Notes: generated by a model from the sequence alone, not told the origin. DNA of 42,109 nucleotides from Candidatus Methanomethylophilus sp. UBA78 (GCA_002503545.1 DARY01000006.1:25934-68042); one strand, 5' to 3'; positions 24,014 to 32,734 are shown, numbered from the stretch's first letter. Made by a program: numbers and translations.

Positions 24014-24751
24014 TCAATCGGACTTGTCGGCGAGGACGCTTCTGTCGAGGAGCTCCATGAGCTCCTCGCGCTCCCTCTTGGAGATGTCCCTGTATCTGCC
24101 GGATTTGAGATTGCCGAGTTCGATGTTCATGACGCGTACGCGCACGAGTCTGACCACCCCGTAACCGAAGTAAGCGCACATCTTGCGTATCTGCCTGTTG
24201 AGGCCCTGCTTCAGCACTATGCGCACGGTGCGCGGGTCCACCTCGGTGACCTTGCATTTCCTGGTCACCACGCCCTCTTCGATGGGCACCCCTGCCGCCA
24301 TCCCCTTCAGGAACTCGGGGGTGACGTCCCTGTCCAGGGTGACGACGTACTCCTTCTCGTGCCCGTAACGGGAGCGCATTATCTTGTTGGCGAGGTCGCC
24401 GTCGTTGGTCAGCAGGAGGAGTCCCTCCGAATCCTTGTCCAGCCTCCCGATGGTGAAGATCCTCTTCGGGTAACCGATGTAGTCTATGACGTTGTCCTCG
24501 TTACCGCGGTCGGAGGTGCATTCGAGCCCGCGGGGCTTGTTGAAGACGAGGATGACTGCCGAACCCGACTTCCTCTCGAGCTGCTTCCCGTCGACGCAGA
24601 CCGTGTCGCCGGGGAGGACCCTGTCCCCGAGGACGGCCTGCCTGCCGTTCACGGTAACGCGTCCGTCCTCGATCAGACTGTCCGCGGCCCTCCTGGAGGC
24701 TACGCCGGCCTCCGCGATGAACTTGTTGAGCCGAACAGAATCCTCTGCCAT
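24014..24751 (-). CDS. rluF: 23S rRNA pseudouridine synthase, RluF/RsuA type
   Basis: 245 residues. An N-terminal S4 RNA-binding domain (VRLNKFIAEAGVASRRAAD, about 5-23, and VTVNGRQA) is followed by the catalytic domain with the GRLDKDSEGLLLLTNDGDLANK motif whose Asp attacks uridine, and VLKQGLNRQIRKMCAYFGY. The spacing and the HEKEYVV and MNIELG segments resemble bacterial RluF closely. It would convert a specific U to pseudouridine in 23S rRNA. RsuA/RluB/E/F enzymes are rare in archaea, suggesting transfer from bacteria. The start at 24751 is chosen over upstream TTG and ATG codons because a TATA box (cttaataag, about 24772-24780) lies 25 bases before it. Confidence 0.9.
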   Translation of the reverse strand: MAEDSVRLNKFIAEAGVASRRAADSLIEDGRVTVNGRQAVLGDRVLPGDTVCVDGKQLERKSGSAVILVFNKPRGLECTSDRGNEDNVIDYIGYPKRIFTIGRLDKDSEGLLLLTNDGDLANKIMRSRYGHEKEYVVTLDRDVTPEFLKGMAAGVPIEEGVVTRKCKVTEVDPRTVRIVLKQGLNRQIRKMCAYFGYGVVRLVRVRVMNIELGNLKSGRYRDISKREREELMELLDRSVLADKSD

Positions 24752-24838
24752 GTCCCGTCCAATCCGGCCCATCTTATTAAGGATGCCGATGGGGCGCCGT
24801 CCAAGAACCAAAATACAGCCACATGCATAGCCCCACCC

Positions 24839-25972
24839 ATGGGACTCTTCGGAAAGCTAAAGGACGCCGGCCCCGTGGTCAGGGAGCAGGCAGCTGAACT
24901 CCACTGGGATACGGAGGACCCCTTCATGTTCGCCTCCCACCACTTCGACGACTATCCCAGGGGGAACAGGCAGCAGGCGCCTCCTCTTGAGGAGATAAAG
25001 AAGAGGTCGCTGGGACATGACTACCGCCCGCAGTACGGATACCGCATGTACGGCGGGAAGGTGGCGCCCGGGTTCCCCCTCCACACCCACTGGGGGTACG
25101 AGACCATCACCGTTTGCTCCGAAGGGTACGTGGACCATTTCGACTCCCTCGGGAACCAGGGGAGGTTCGGCTACGGGGACGTCCAGTGGCTGACGGCGTC
25201 GAGCAGGTACGGGCACTGCGAGATGTACCCGCTGGCCTTCGCCGACCGGGACAACCACCACCGGGTGACGCAGATCATGATGCACATCCCCAACGAGAAG
25301 AAGAACAGGGGCGTAGAACTCAACAACGTCTGGGCCGAGGACGTCCCGACCGTGAAAGGAGATGGTTATCTGGCACATGTGTACGCCGGCACCTACGGAG
25401 GTGCGGCCGGCGTAGTCCCCAACGGCGACTCCTGGGCGGCGGACCCCTCCCATCACGTCAGGATCGTCTCGTTCGAGGCGGAGCCCGGGGCCGTCATAAG
25501 GATAGACCGGACGGCGGCCAGCGCCAGGAGGAACGTCTACGTCACCGACGGCGGCGTCACCGTCGCCGGCAGGATGTACATCCCGCAGACCCGGCTCAAG
25601 GTCAAGGCGGACGAGGATGTGGAGATCGCCAACGGGGACGCCCGGAACGAGATCTGGCTCCTGGAGGGGGACCCCATAGGGCAGAAGATGAGCTCCTTCG
25701 GCCCGGTGGTCCTCGGCACCGACAGGGAGGTCCGCGAGGCCAACGCCGTGGTCAGGCGTGAGGAATGGAAGGATTGGCCCTGGAACTACATCAACAAGAC
25801 GCAGCCCGTGGCGACGGCCCGTTTCATACGCTACGCCGACGGAAGGGAGGGGCGCCCGAGGACCAAGGACCCGCGCGAGCTCCCGCCCGCGACACCGTTC
25901 CCCGAGGAGAGCGGAAGCCCCGCTGAAAAAAAGAAGGATGTGCCAGAGCCCGACTACTGGAACGAGGAGTGA
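24839..25972 (+). CDS. Pirin-family bicupin protein
   Basis: 377 residues, longer than typical pirins (about 230-300) because of N- and C-terminal extensions; the tail is Pro/Glu/Lys rich. The first cupin shows the pirin metal signature FPLHTHWGYETITVCSEGYVDHFDS with the His-x-His and downstream Glu/His ligands. A second cupin-like region (about 200-290) lacks clear ligands. Pirins are iron proteins with quercetinase or regulatory roles; the function here is unknown. The ATG at 24839 is about 25-30 bases after an A-rich TATA-like box (aaaatacag). The ORF is open far upstream, but that part is antisense to rluF. Confidence 0.85.
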   Translation: MGLFGKLKDAGPVVREQAAELHWDTEDPFMFASHHFDDYPRGNRQQAPPLEEIKKRSLGHDYRPQYGYRMYGGKVAPGFPLHTHWGYETITVCSEGYVDHFDSLGNQGRFGYGDVQWLTASSRYGHCEMYPLAFADRDNHHRVTQIMMHIPNEKKNRGVELNNVWAEDVPTVKGDGYLAHVYAGTYGGAAGVVPNGDSWAADPSHHVRIVSFEAEPGAVIRIDRTAASARRNVYVTDGGVTVAGRMYIPQTRLKVKADEDVEIANGDARNEIWLLEGDPIGQKMSSFGPVVLGTDREVREANAVVRREEWKDWPWNYINKTQPVATARFIRYADGREGRPRTKDPRELPPATPFPEESGSPAEKKKDVPEPDYWNEE

Positions 25973-26099
25973 GCCCCGTCCCGCCGGAATCCGGGGATCT
26001 TCCGCCGGAAGCCCCGGGTTCCAGGATCTTTGTTCCGTTTCGGCAGAAACGCCGGAAACGGCCAATGGTTATTAATATCGCAGACTGCAGTGGTTAAAC

Positions 26100-26381
26100 A
26101 TGGTCAAAGAAGTGCATGCAGCGCACATCCTCGTGAAAACAGAGAAACAGGCAGCCGACATCTTGGCAGAGGTGAACGGTGGCAGGAACTTCGGAGACCT
26201 AACAAGGACGCACTCGAGCTGCCCTTCCAAGAAGAAGGGAGGGGACCTGGGATGGTTCGGGCGCGGACAGATGGTCAAACCCTTCGAGGACGCGGCCTTT
26301 GCCGCCAAGAAGGGGGATGTCGTGGGACCGGTGAAGACCGAGTTCGGATGGCATGTGATCAAGATCCTTGAGCAGAGGTGA
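26100..26381 (+). CDS. Parvulin-type peptidyl-prolyl isomerase
   Basis: 93 residues: a single rotamase (PpiC/parvulin) domain with no signal peptide or extra domain, starting VHAAHILVKTEKQAADIL and ending VKTEFGWHVIKILEQR, with the GGDLGWFGRGQMVKPFEDAAF core. It speeds cis-trans proline isomerisation, most likely in the cytoplasm. Archaeal parvulins of this minimal size are known. A TATA-like attaatatc is at about 26069-26077. The stop overlaps a potential GTG of the next gene, and the two are probably co-transcribed. Confidence 0.95.
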   Translation: MVKEVHAAHILVKTEKQAADILAEVNGGRNFGDLTRTHSSCPSKKKGGDLGWFGRGQMVKPFEDAAFAAKKGDVVGPVKTEFGWHVIKILEQR

Positions 26382-26386
26382 AAAAA

Positions 26387-26641
26387 ATGGCAGAAGAGAA
26401 CAGCAATGCGGCCGACATGGCGGAAGAGAAGACGGCGACCAAGAAGACCGCCAAGACCTGGCACATCACCCAGCGCAAAGAGGATAAGCTCTGGCAGGTC
26501 AAGGCGGAGGGCAACGAGAAAGCCACGAGGACCTTCACCACCAAGAAGGAGGCCGAGGAGTTCGTGAAGACCCTCGTAGCCAACAACAAGGGCTCCAAAT
26601 CCGTATCCCACAAGAGGAACGGTGCCTTCCAGAAGAAGTGA
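26387..26641 (+). CDS. DUF2188-like small basic protein
   Basis: 84 residues. After an Ala/Glu/Lys-rich lead (about 1-25) comes a domain WHITQRKEDKLWQVKAEGNEKATRTFTTKKEAEEFVKTLVANN, which has the W-H-V...W-x-V-K-x-x-G...A...F-x-T-K-x-E-A pattern of DUF2188, followed by a basic tail. Function unknown; nucleic-acid binding is possible from the charge. A Shine-Dalgarno-like gaggtga lies 7 bases upstream of the ATG at 26387, better than the GTG at 26378. It follows the parvulin gene by 5 bases. Confidence 0.8.
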   Translation: MAEENSNAADMAEEKTATKKTAKTWHITQRKEDKLWQVKAEGNEKATRTFTTKKEAEEFVKTLVANNKGSKSVSHKRNGAFQKK

Positions 26642-26704
26642 GTGATCCAACTATCATCCGTAATAGTGGATATACTCAAATATCTCCAGGGGGATTGGGC
26701 CGAT

Positions 26705-27097
26705 ATGATCCACGAACCGAGGTACGACTGCGCAATAGACGCCGCCATGTCCGTGATAGAGGGCAGGTGGAAGACGGTCATACTTTGCAAGCTCTACCGC
26801 CACGGCGGACCCATCAGATACAACCAGCTCATGGGACAGATCGAGGGGATCTCCCCGAGGATCTTCACCCTTCAGCTGAAGGAGATGGAGAGAGACGGGA
26901 TCATAGTCAGGAAGGTGCGCTCCACCAAACCGAAGTACGTGGAGTACTGCCTTTCCGAAAGAGGCCTGAGCCTCCTCCCCATTCTGAAAAGCCTCGCCGA
27001 CTGGGGCCTGAAGAACATGTTCTCCAACATGGTCGAATTCAACGAAGACATATCCGTTCCGTCCAAGGAAGAACTCAAGGAAAGCGGTCTCTGCTGA
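26705..27097 (+). CDS. HxlR-family transcriptional regulator
   Basis: 130 residues of a winged-helix HxlR/MarR-like regulator: YDCAIDAAMSVIEGRWKTVILCKLYRHGGPIRYNQL, then GISPRIFTLQLKEMERDGIIVRKV (recognition helix) and PKYVEYCLSERGLSLLPILKSLADWG (wing and dimer helix). The Cys in the N-terminal YDC position is the one used for redox or aldehyde sensing in several family members. A TATA-like gatatactcaaat at 26666-26678 supports the start at 26705 rather than the upstream ATG at 26642. It lies just after the DUF2188 gene and ahead of the 5S gene; the target is unknown. Confidence 0.9.
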   Translation: MIHEPRYDCAIDAAMSVIEGRWKTVILCKLYRHGGPIRYNQLMGQIEGISPRIFTLQLKEMERDGIIVRKVRSTKPKYVEYCLSERGLSLLPILKSLADWGLKNMFSNMVEFNEDISVPSKEELKESGLC

Positions 27098-27213
27098 ACG
27101 GCGTTTCGGCCATCCCGACCGGATGTCCGTGCGACCGAGAGGATGGATCGCTGTCTGCGGACCTTCCAAAAAAGATAGTTTTTTATACTTGTTGTATATC
27201 TAGAGTTTTGGTC

Positions 27214-27331
27214 AGACGGCCACAGCAGCGGGGTTCACCCGGTCCCATCTCGAACCCGGAAGTTAAGCCCGCTCACGTATCTGTCGCGTACTGTATTGCG
27301 CAAGTGTACGGGAAAGCAGACACGCTGTCTA
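27214..27331 (+). rRNA. rrf: 5S ribosomal RNA, unlinked
   Basis: The conserved core GGTCCCATCTCGAACCCGG, AAGTTAAGCCCGC is present, and the ends AGACGGC (27214-27220) and GCTGTCT (27324-27330) pair over 7 bp as helix I. A TATA box (ttttatact, 27181-27189) is about 27 bases upstream. There is no 16S, 23S or tRNA beside it, so this is a stand-alone 5S gene, as known for Thermoplasmatota. Ends are accurate to within 2-3 bases. Confidence 0.93.
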
Positions 27332-27449
27332 CCACTTATCCATTCTCCATCCGGTGCGCCGTGCGCATCCATCCGTTCTGTCTGGGTCTTATACGGCGTA
27401 AACCTCCCCACACCTATTATTTTAATCATAGACGGTATAGGCCCGCGCA

Positions 27450-28229
27450 ATGATACTGATAAAACTCGGCGGAAGCGTCATAACCGACAAATCCGAGTAT
27501 CAAAAATTCAACAGAGACACCGTCGCAAGACTCGCCGACGAGATCCATCGCTCCGGACAGAGGGTCATCATCGTACACGGTGCAGGCTCCTTCGGCCACG
27601 TCCTGGCGAAGAAGCATTCGATACAGGACGGATACGCGAGTGACGACCAGATACCCGCGGCGGCCCGCATCATGTCCGATACGAGGAAACTGTCCTCGAT
27701 GGTGGTGGAGGAGCTCCTGGCACATGGGATCCCCGCCGTCTCGGTGGCCCCCGGCTCCTGCTTCGTCATGGAGGACGGGAGACTGATAGTCGACAACGAG
27801 GAGCCGGTGAGGCGCCTCGAGGGGATCGGCATCATGCCCGTGATGTTCGGCGACGTCGTCACCGACAGGAGGAAGGGCTTCGCCATCGTCTCCGGCGACC
27901 AGTGCATGGAGGTCCTCTGCCGGATGTTCAACCCCGAGAAGGTCGTCTTCGTCTCGGACATAGACGGACTCTACACGGCCGACCCGAAGACGGACCCCAA
28001 GGCCAGGCTCATAGGCGAGGTCACCAGGAAGAAGCTCGCCGAGACGTCCACCGACGAGACGGTGGCCGACGTCACCGGCGGCGTCCGTTCCAAGATGGAG
28101 GCGATGCTGCGCATGACCGACGGCGGGAGGCGCTGCTACCTGGTGAACGGCAACGCACCCAACCGCCTGTACTCATTATTAAAAGGCGAAACCGTTACCT
28201 GTACGATGGCAAAAGGGGGAATGGAATGA
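27450..28229 (+). CDS. ipk: Isopentenyl phosphate kinase
   Basis: 259 residues of the amino-acid-kinase fold: MILIKLGGSVITDK at the N-terminus, IIVHGAGSFGHVLAKKH with the catalytic His that marks IPK, VSGDQCMEVL and FVSDIDGLYTADPK toward the C-terminus. It phosphorylates isopentenyl phosphate to IPP in the archaeal (modified) mevalonate route. The stop overlaps the ATG of the type 2 isomerase by 4 bases, and a prenyl synthase follows, so three successive late steps are in one operon. A TATA-like attattttaat lies at about 27414-27424. Confidence 0.95.
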   Translation: MILIKLGGSVITDKSEYQKFNRDTVARLADEIHRSGQRVIIVHGAGSFGHVLAKKHSIQDGYASDDQIPAAARIMSDTRKLSSMVVEELLAHGIPAVSVAPGSCFVMEDGRLIVDNEEPVRRLEGIGIMPVMFGDVVTDRRKGFAIVSGDQCMEVLCRMFNPEKVVFVSDIDGLYTADPKTDPKARLIGEVTRKKLAETSTDETVADVTGGVRSKMEAMLRMTDGGRRCYLVNGNAPNRLYSLLKGETVTCTMAKGGME

Positions 28230-29302
28230 CCGGGATCAGGGGAAGGAAGGCGGAGCACATCGACATATGCCTGAAGGAGAGGGTCTCTCCGGACAGCTGC
28301 TACTGGGACGACGTCAGGCTCGTGCACAACGCCATGCCGGAGATCGACATGGACGACATAGACATGAGCGCGGACGTCCTGGGCAAGAGGCTCGAGTTCC
28401 CCCTGGTGGTGACGGCCATAACGGGCGGTTTCCCCGGGGCCAGGAAGATCAACGAGAACATAGCGATCGCCTGCGCCGAGCTCGGTATCGGGATGGGCGT
28501 GGGGAGCGAGCGCGCGGGCGTCACGGGAGTGGACCCCGACAGCTACAGCGTGGTCAGGGACTACGACGTCCCGCTGGTCATCGGCAACATAGGCGCCCCC
28601 CAGCTGGTCCCGCAGAAGAGCAAGGACATGTTCACCTCCGAGATGGTCGGGCAGGCCAAGGACCTCATCGACGCCGATTTCGTGGCCGTGCACCTCAACT
28701 TCCTGCAGGAGGTCATCCAGCCCGAGGGCGACAGGAACGGCAGGGGCGTGAGGGACGCGATCCGCGCGCTCGCCAGGGAGTACCCGATCATCGTCAAGGA
28801 GACGGGAGCCGGCATAGACTCCTTCACCGCCGAGAGGCTTAAGGGCATAGGCGTCCAGGGCATCGACGTCGCGGGGATGGGCGGGACGAGCTTCGCCGCC
28901 GTCGAGATGTACAGGGCGTCCGCCATAGGGGACGACGTGCAGACCGAGATGGGCAACACGTTCTTCGACTGGGGGATACCCGCACCGGTCTCCCTGCTGG
29001 AGGCCAGAACCGGCAAGCTGCCCCTCATCGCCTCGGGCGGGGTGCTCGACGGGACCCACGTCGCCGCCGCCATCGCCATGGGCGCCTCCGCGGGAGGATG
29101 CGCACACGCCGTCCTCAGGGAGGCCACCGTCTCGGCCGAGGCGGTGAAGAAGAAACTTTCGTTATTCAGGGAGGAGCTGAGGGTCGCCATGATGCTGACC
29201 GGCTCCGCCAGCATAAAAGAGCTCGCCAAGGCGAGATACGTGATTCTGGGAGAGACCAAAGAGTGGTTGGAGGGAATGAAATGGACGCCAAAGAATATCT
29301 GA
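28226..29302 (+). CDS. fni: Type 2 isopentenyl-diphosphate isomerase (FMN)
   Basis: 358 residues. The IDI2 features are in order: RKAEHIDICLK, the substrate and FMN loop VTAITGGFPGARKIN, GVGSERAG, NIGAPQL, HLNFLQEVIQPEGDRN (with the Gln and Glu of the active site), VKETGAGID, GIDVAGMGGTSF and the FMN phosphate loop SGGVLDGTHVAAAIAMGAS. It interconverts IPP and DMAPP using reduced FMN. Middle gene of the isoprenoid operon; its 3' end overlaps the prenyl synthase by 22 bases. Confidence 0.95.
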   Translation: MTGIRGRKAEHIDICLKERVSPDSCYWDDVRLVHNAMPEIDMDDIDMSADVLGKRLEFPLVVTAITGGFPGARKINENIAIACAELGIGMGVGSERAGVTGVDPDSYSVVRDYDVPLVIGNIGAPQLVPQKSKDMFTSEMVGQAKDLIDADFVAVHLNFLQEVIQPEGDRNGRGVRDAIRALAREYPIIVKETGAGIDSFTAERLKGIGVQGIDVAGMGGTSFAAVEMYRASAIGDDVQTEMGNTFFDWGIPAPVSLLEARTGKLPLIASGGVLDGTHVAAAIAMGASAGGCAHAVLREATVSAEAVKKKLSLFREELRVAMMLTGSASIKELAKARYVILGETKEWLEGMKWTPKNI

Positions 29303-30264
29303 AGAAAGCCTCGGCAGAGGTCGACGGACCCATAAAGAAGTACATACCGGACGAGGAACCCATGAGGCTCATCGAGGCGTCGAGGCAGTACCCCTACGCC
29401 GGAGGGAAGAGGATGCGCCCTGCCATCGTGCTCGCGGCCTGCGGAGCCGTGGGAGGGGACAAGAGCAAGGCCGTACCCCTCGCCGTGGCCATCGAGTACA
29501 TCCACAACTTCACCCTGGTCCACGACGACGTCATGGACGGGGACGACATGAGGCGCGGCATGAAGACCATCCATGTCGCCTACGACATGCCCACCGCCAT
29601 CCTGGCCGGTGACGCCCTCTTCGCCAAGGCCTTCCAGATAATCGCCGACCTGGACATCCCGGCGGAGGCCATGAGGGAGGTCCTCAGGTACGTCACCAAG
29701 GCCGTCTGGGACCTGGCCAGGGGACAGGAGATGGACGTCTGCAACGAGCACCGCCTGGTCTCGGAGGCGGAGTACACCGAGACGATCTTCCTGAAGACCA
29801 GCGTCCTGTTCGCGGCCGCGGCCGCCGGAGGGGCCCTCTGCGGCGGCGCCGACGCCGAGACGGTGGAGGCCATAAACAGATACGCCCTCGACATGGGCCT
29901 CGGGTTCCAGATGTTCGACGACTACCTCGGCATCGCCGGAGACTCCTCCAAGACCGGGAAGTCCGTCGGCAACGACCTGAGGAAGGGCAAGTGCACCCTC
30001 ATGGTGACCTACACCCTCGAGCACCTCAAGGACGAGAAGAAGCTGGCCCGGTTCAAATCCGTGCTCGGCAACATGGACGCCACCGAGGAGGAGGTCAGGG
30101 AGGGCATGGAGATCATGAGGGACATCGGCGCCATCGCCTACAACAAGAAGGCCGCCGAGGACAAGATCGCCTCCGCCAAGAAGCACCTGGACATCCTGCC
30201 CGAGAGCGAGGACAAGGAGTTCATGCTCGCGCTGGCCGACTACGCCATAAACAGGGACGTCTGA
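29281..30264 (+). CDS. Polyprenyl (geranylgeranyl-type) diphosphate synthase
   Basis: 327 residues of the all-trans prenyltransferase family. GGKRMRPAIVL binds the substrate diphosphate, the first Asp-rich motif is DDVMDGDDMRRG (DDxxD), and the second is FQMFDDYLGIAGD. It extends DMAPP with IPP to make C15/C20 chains for archaeal lipids; the chain length cannot be set with certainty from motifs. Last gene of the IPK-IDI2 operon, overlapping its upstream neighbour by 22 bases, and followed by a hairpin at 30274-30295. Confidence 0.93.
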   Translation: MDAKEYLKKASAEVDGPIKKYIPDEEPMRLIEASRQYPYAGGKRMRPAIVLAACGAVGGDKSKAVPLAVAIEYIHNFTLVHDDVMDGDDMRRGMKTIHVAYDMPTAILAGDALFAKAFQIIADLDIPAEAMREVLRYVTKAVWDLARGQEMDVCNEHRLVSEAEYTETIFLKTSVLFAAAAAGGALCGGADAETVEAINRYALDMGLGFQMFDDYLGIAGDSSKTGKSVGNDLRKGKCTLMVTYTLEHLKDEKKLARFKSVLGNMDATEEEVREGMEIMRDIGAIAYNKKAAEDKIASAKKHLDILPESEDKEFMLALADYAINRDV

Positions 30265-30273
30265 AGGGACCCG

Positions 30274-30295
30274 CCGCGGTGCCCCCGCACCGCGG
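30274..30295. terminator. Hairpin between prenyl synthase and radB (convergent)
   Basis: A 9-bp perfect stem (CCGCGGTGC / GCACCGCGG) with a CCCC loop lies 9 bases after the prenyl synthase stop and 29 bases beyond the convergent radB end. No T-run is present. Confidence 0.5.
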
Positions 30296-30324
30296 CCCCG
30301 GCCCTGGAAAACAGATGTGCCAGA

Positions 30325-30981
30325 TCACATATCGCGTATGCCGTCCGCGGTTATGCGGAACATGGCCGTCCTCCCTTCCGGGAGACTGCGGTGCTTCTTT
30401 ATCACGGCCGTCCTGACTCCGTTGCCGCGGAGGTCTATCCTTATGATCGTCTTGGCGTTGTGATGCATCGCATGACCGCCGAGGAACTCTATAGACCCAG
30501 TAGTTATGTTGGTGTAAACCTGGGAGGTTATCAGGACGGGGACCTCGTACTCCCTGGCTATGTTGAGGAGCGTCTCCGTCTGCCTGATGAAGCTGTTCTT
30601 CATCTCCTGGTTGTCGTAGTTGAGACGGTAGAACATCGTCATGGAGTCCACGACGATGAGACCCAGCAGTCCGTTCCTCGCGATCTTGGATATCTGCTCG
30701 ACGCGGTCGGCCTGCTCGAGGAAGCTGTGCACCTGGAACACCAGCAGGCTGTTGATGAGGGCCTCGTCCTTGAATATCTGACGGATACGGTCGTAGGACA
30801 GCCCCTCGGTGTCGACGAAGGCCACCTTCTTGCCGCTCCTTATGACGTTGTAGGCCATCTGCAGGCAGATGTTGGTCTTCCCGCACCCCGCCTCGCCGTA
30901 GAAAAGCGTCACGCTGCCCGCCTCTATGCCCCCGCCTAACAGGGAGTCCAGAGAATTGCAGCCGGTGGGAATGCGGTTCAC
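30325..30981 (-). CDS. radB: RadB, archaeal RecA/RadA paralogue
   Basis: 218 residues of the RecA core without the N-terminal helix-hairpin-helix domain of RadA, as expected for RadB. RIPTGCNSLDSLLGGGIE is at the N-terminus, Walker A GEAGCGKT near 30, Walker B LLGLIVVDSMT, and ITSQVYTN near the C-terminus. RadB assists recombination repair and binds DNA and ATP. No ATG lies at the right place: a GTG at 30981 gives the canonical N-terminus, with a TATA-like cttaatc about 25-30 bases before it. The ORF is open to 31602, but that is the antisense of bud32. Divergent from bud32. Confidence 0.9.
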   Translation of the reverse strand: MNRIPTGCNSLDSLLGGGIEAGSVTLFYGEAGCGKTNICLQMAYNVIRSGKKVAFVDTEGLSYDRIRQIFKDEALINSLLVFQVHSFLEQADRVEQISKIARNGLLGLIVVDSMTMFYRLNYDNQEMKNSFIRQTETLLNIAREYEVPVLITSQVYTNITTGSIEFLGGHAMHHNAKTIIRIDLRGNGVRTAVIKKHRSLPEGRTAMFRITADGIRDM

Positions 30982-31077
30982 ATGCGTATTATGTTGCCAA
31001 CGTTGATTAAGGTATGTCCCGCCGTCGGAAGGGCGCGGCATCCCCGTCCAATCGAATAGTTGAATTACGTCTAACAC

Positions 31078-31719
31078 ATGGCGCGGGCCATGGACACGGA
31101 CGGCATGGCCGAGATCGCGAAGGGGGCGGAGGGCAGCGTGTACCGCACCACCTTCCTCGGCAGGAGCGCCATAGTCAAGGTGAGGTCCCCCAAAGGGTAC
31201 CGCATCCCGGAGCTGGACCGCAGGATCCGCAACCAGAGGATCCGCACCGAGGCCCGTCTGGTCAGAGAGGCCCGCCGTGCCGGGCTGCGCACCCCCGTGA
31301 TCTACTACGTCGACGCGGAGGACGGCGCCCTCGTCATGGAGGACGTCGAGGGGGAGACCGTCAAACGGCATCTCGACGAGCACCCGGAGGATTCCGGCGC
31401 CATCTGCCGCAGGATCGGGAGGGACATAGCGGCCATGCACAACGCCAGGATATCCCACGGGGACCTGACGACCTCCAACATGATCCTGACGGGAGACGGG
31501 AGAATCTGCTTCATAGACTTCTCGATGGGGTCGTCCATGGTCGAGACGGAGGACATGGGCGTGGACCTGCGCCTCCTGGAGAGGGCGTTCTCCTCCGCCC
31601 ACCCCAAGCTGGGGGAGGCGTACGGGGAGCTGCTGGCGGCGTACTGCGGGACGAAGACGGATTCCGGGCAGGTCATGGCGAAGGTCCAGGAGATCAAGGA
31701 CAGGGGAAGATACACATGA
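31078..31719 (+). CDS. bud32: Bud32 kinase of the KEOPS complex
   Basis: 213 residues of the atypical small kinase Bud32/PRPK: IAKGAEGSVYRTTFLGRSAIVKVRSPKGYRIPELD with the ATP-lysine and the family's KxYR-x-PxLD signature, then the Glu of TEARLVREA, the catalytic loop HGDLTTSNMIL and the metal Asp in FIDFSMG. It supports Kae1 in making the t6A modification of tRNA. In many Euryarchaeota it is fused to Kae1; here it stands alone, so kae1 must be elsewhere. Its stop overlaps the start of the XTP pyrophosphatase gene. Confidence 0.95.
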   Translation: MARAMDTDGMAEIAKGAEGSVYRTTFLGRSAIVKVRSPKGYRIPELDRRIRNQRIRTEARLVREARRAGLRTPVIYYVDAEDGALVMEDVEGETVKRHLDEHPEDSGAICRRIGRDIAAMHNARISHGDLTTSNMILTGDGRICFIDFSMGSSMVETEDMGVDLRLLERAFSSAHPKLGEAYGELLAAYCGTKTDSGQVMAKVQEIKDRGRYT

Positions 31720-32273
31720 AGCTGAAGGTCGTTACGCACAATCCCGGCAAGGTCAGGGAGTACCAGGAGGCCCTGGGGGAGTACGGCATAGAGATGGAGC
31801 ACGTCAACCGCGAGTACGCGGAGGTGCAGACCTCCTATCTGGAGGAGGTGGTCGACAGGGGCCTGAAGGCCCTCTCCGCGGAAGGTCTGGACGATTTCAT
31901 CATCGACGACTCCGGACTCTTCGTGGATGCCCTGAAGGGGTTCCCGGGGGTCTACTCCGCCTACGGACAGAAGACCATAGGCAACGGCGGCATCCTCAGA
32001 CTCATGGAGGGCGAGGAGGACAGGGCGGCGGTGTTCAAGTGCTGCATCGGATGCAGGATCGGGGGCGAGTCCGTCATAGTCACCGGCAAGTGCCCGGGCG
32101 TCATACTCCACAGTGCCAGAGGGGACGGGGGGTTCGGATACGACCCCATATTCAGCCCCGACGGGGAGCATTCGTTCGCGGAGATCCCCCTGGAGGAGAA
32201 GAACGTCATATCGCACCGCGGGGTGGCGCTGCGCATGCTCGTGGACGAGCTGCGCGGGCGCGGGTTCATCTGA
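31716..32273 (+). CDS. XTP/dITP diphosphatase (Ham1/RdgB family)
   Basis: 185 residues, typical length. THNPGKVREYQEAL is the N-terminal nucleotide loop, then DDSGLFVDALKGFPGVYSA with the metal-binding Asp residues, GDGGFGYDPIF, FAEIPLEEKNVISHRGVAL with the base-recognising SHR. It removes non-canonical purine nucleotides such as XTP and dITP from the cell. Coupled to bud32 by an ATGA overlap, an arrangement seen in several archaea. Confidence 0.95.
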   Translation: MKLKVVTHNPGKVREYQEALGEYGIEMEHVNREYAEVQTSYLEEVVDRGLKALSAEGLDDFIIDDSGLFVDALKGFPGVYSAYGQKTIGNGGILRLMEGEEDRAAVFKCCIGCRIGGESVIVTGKCPGVILHSARGDGGFGYDPIFSPDGEHSFAEIPLEEKNVISHRGVALRMLVDELRGRGFI

Positions 32274-32330
32274 ACCGGCCCGGCGGCATACCACAATCTA
32301 AATAGAAACAGACGTTAGACTGGAAAACAA

Positions 32331-32403
32331 GGGGCTATGGGCTAGCTTGGTATACTTGTGGCTTTGGGAGCCATTGACCCCGGTTCAAATCCGGGTAGCC
32401 CCA
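32331..32403 (+). tRNA. tRNA-Pro (anticodon TGG)
   Basis: A full cloverleaf: acceptor GGGGCTA/TAGCCCC, anticodon stem GTGGC/GCCAT with loop TTTGGGA (anticodon TGG, reads CCA), T-stem CCCGG/CCGGG with TTCAAAT, discriminator A, CCA not encoded. The D-stem has one unusual C-A opposition. A TATA-like ctaaatag lies at 32298-32305. Confidence 0.93.
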
Positions 32404-32454
32404 CATAAACTGCTGGCTCATTCGTTTTCTTTCACCTTGAATTCTTCATTTATG

Positions 32455-32733
32455 TCAGTCAATCCATACGCGCCGGAGCTGTTCGGCATACGGTTCGATC
32501 ATATCCAGTACGGGTTTGCCGCAGATTCCGATTTTCTCCTCGGCACGCTTCTTCAGATAATGCGTCGCCTGGCGGCTCTTACCCAAACTGGCCTGGGGCC
32601 AATGGAATTGGCACACCCATAGATATGCAGTCGCTTCATTGAAAGTCAGATTTGCGTGCAGCTGCAGCAGATATGTGCACATGGCCATATTCTCCCCTAT
32701 GGTCATCGTTTCGGCATGGTTTTCCTCATTCAT
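32455..32733 (-). CDS. Hypothetical protein, 92 aa, in an A/T-richer patch
   Basis: Not recognised. The product has no membrane segment, is mixed helical and rich in Cys, Trp and His (MCTYLLQLHANL, YLWVCQFHWPQ). Base composition and codon use are clearly less GC-rich than in the neighbours, which suggests recent arrival next to the tRNA-Pro gene. A TATA-like gttaataat (about 32752-32760, reverse strand) and a 20-base dyad (32735-32754) directly before the ATG support a regulated real gene. Convergent with the tRNA. Confidence 0.55.
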   Translation of the reverse strand: MNEENHAETMTIGENMAMCTYLLQLHANLTFNEATAYLWVCQFHWPQASLGKSRQATHYLKKRAEEKIGICGKPVLDMIEPYAEQLRRVWID

Positions 32734-32734
32734 A

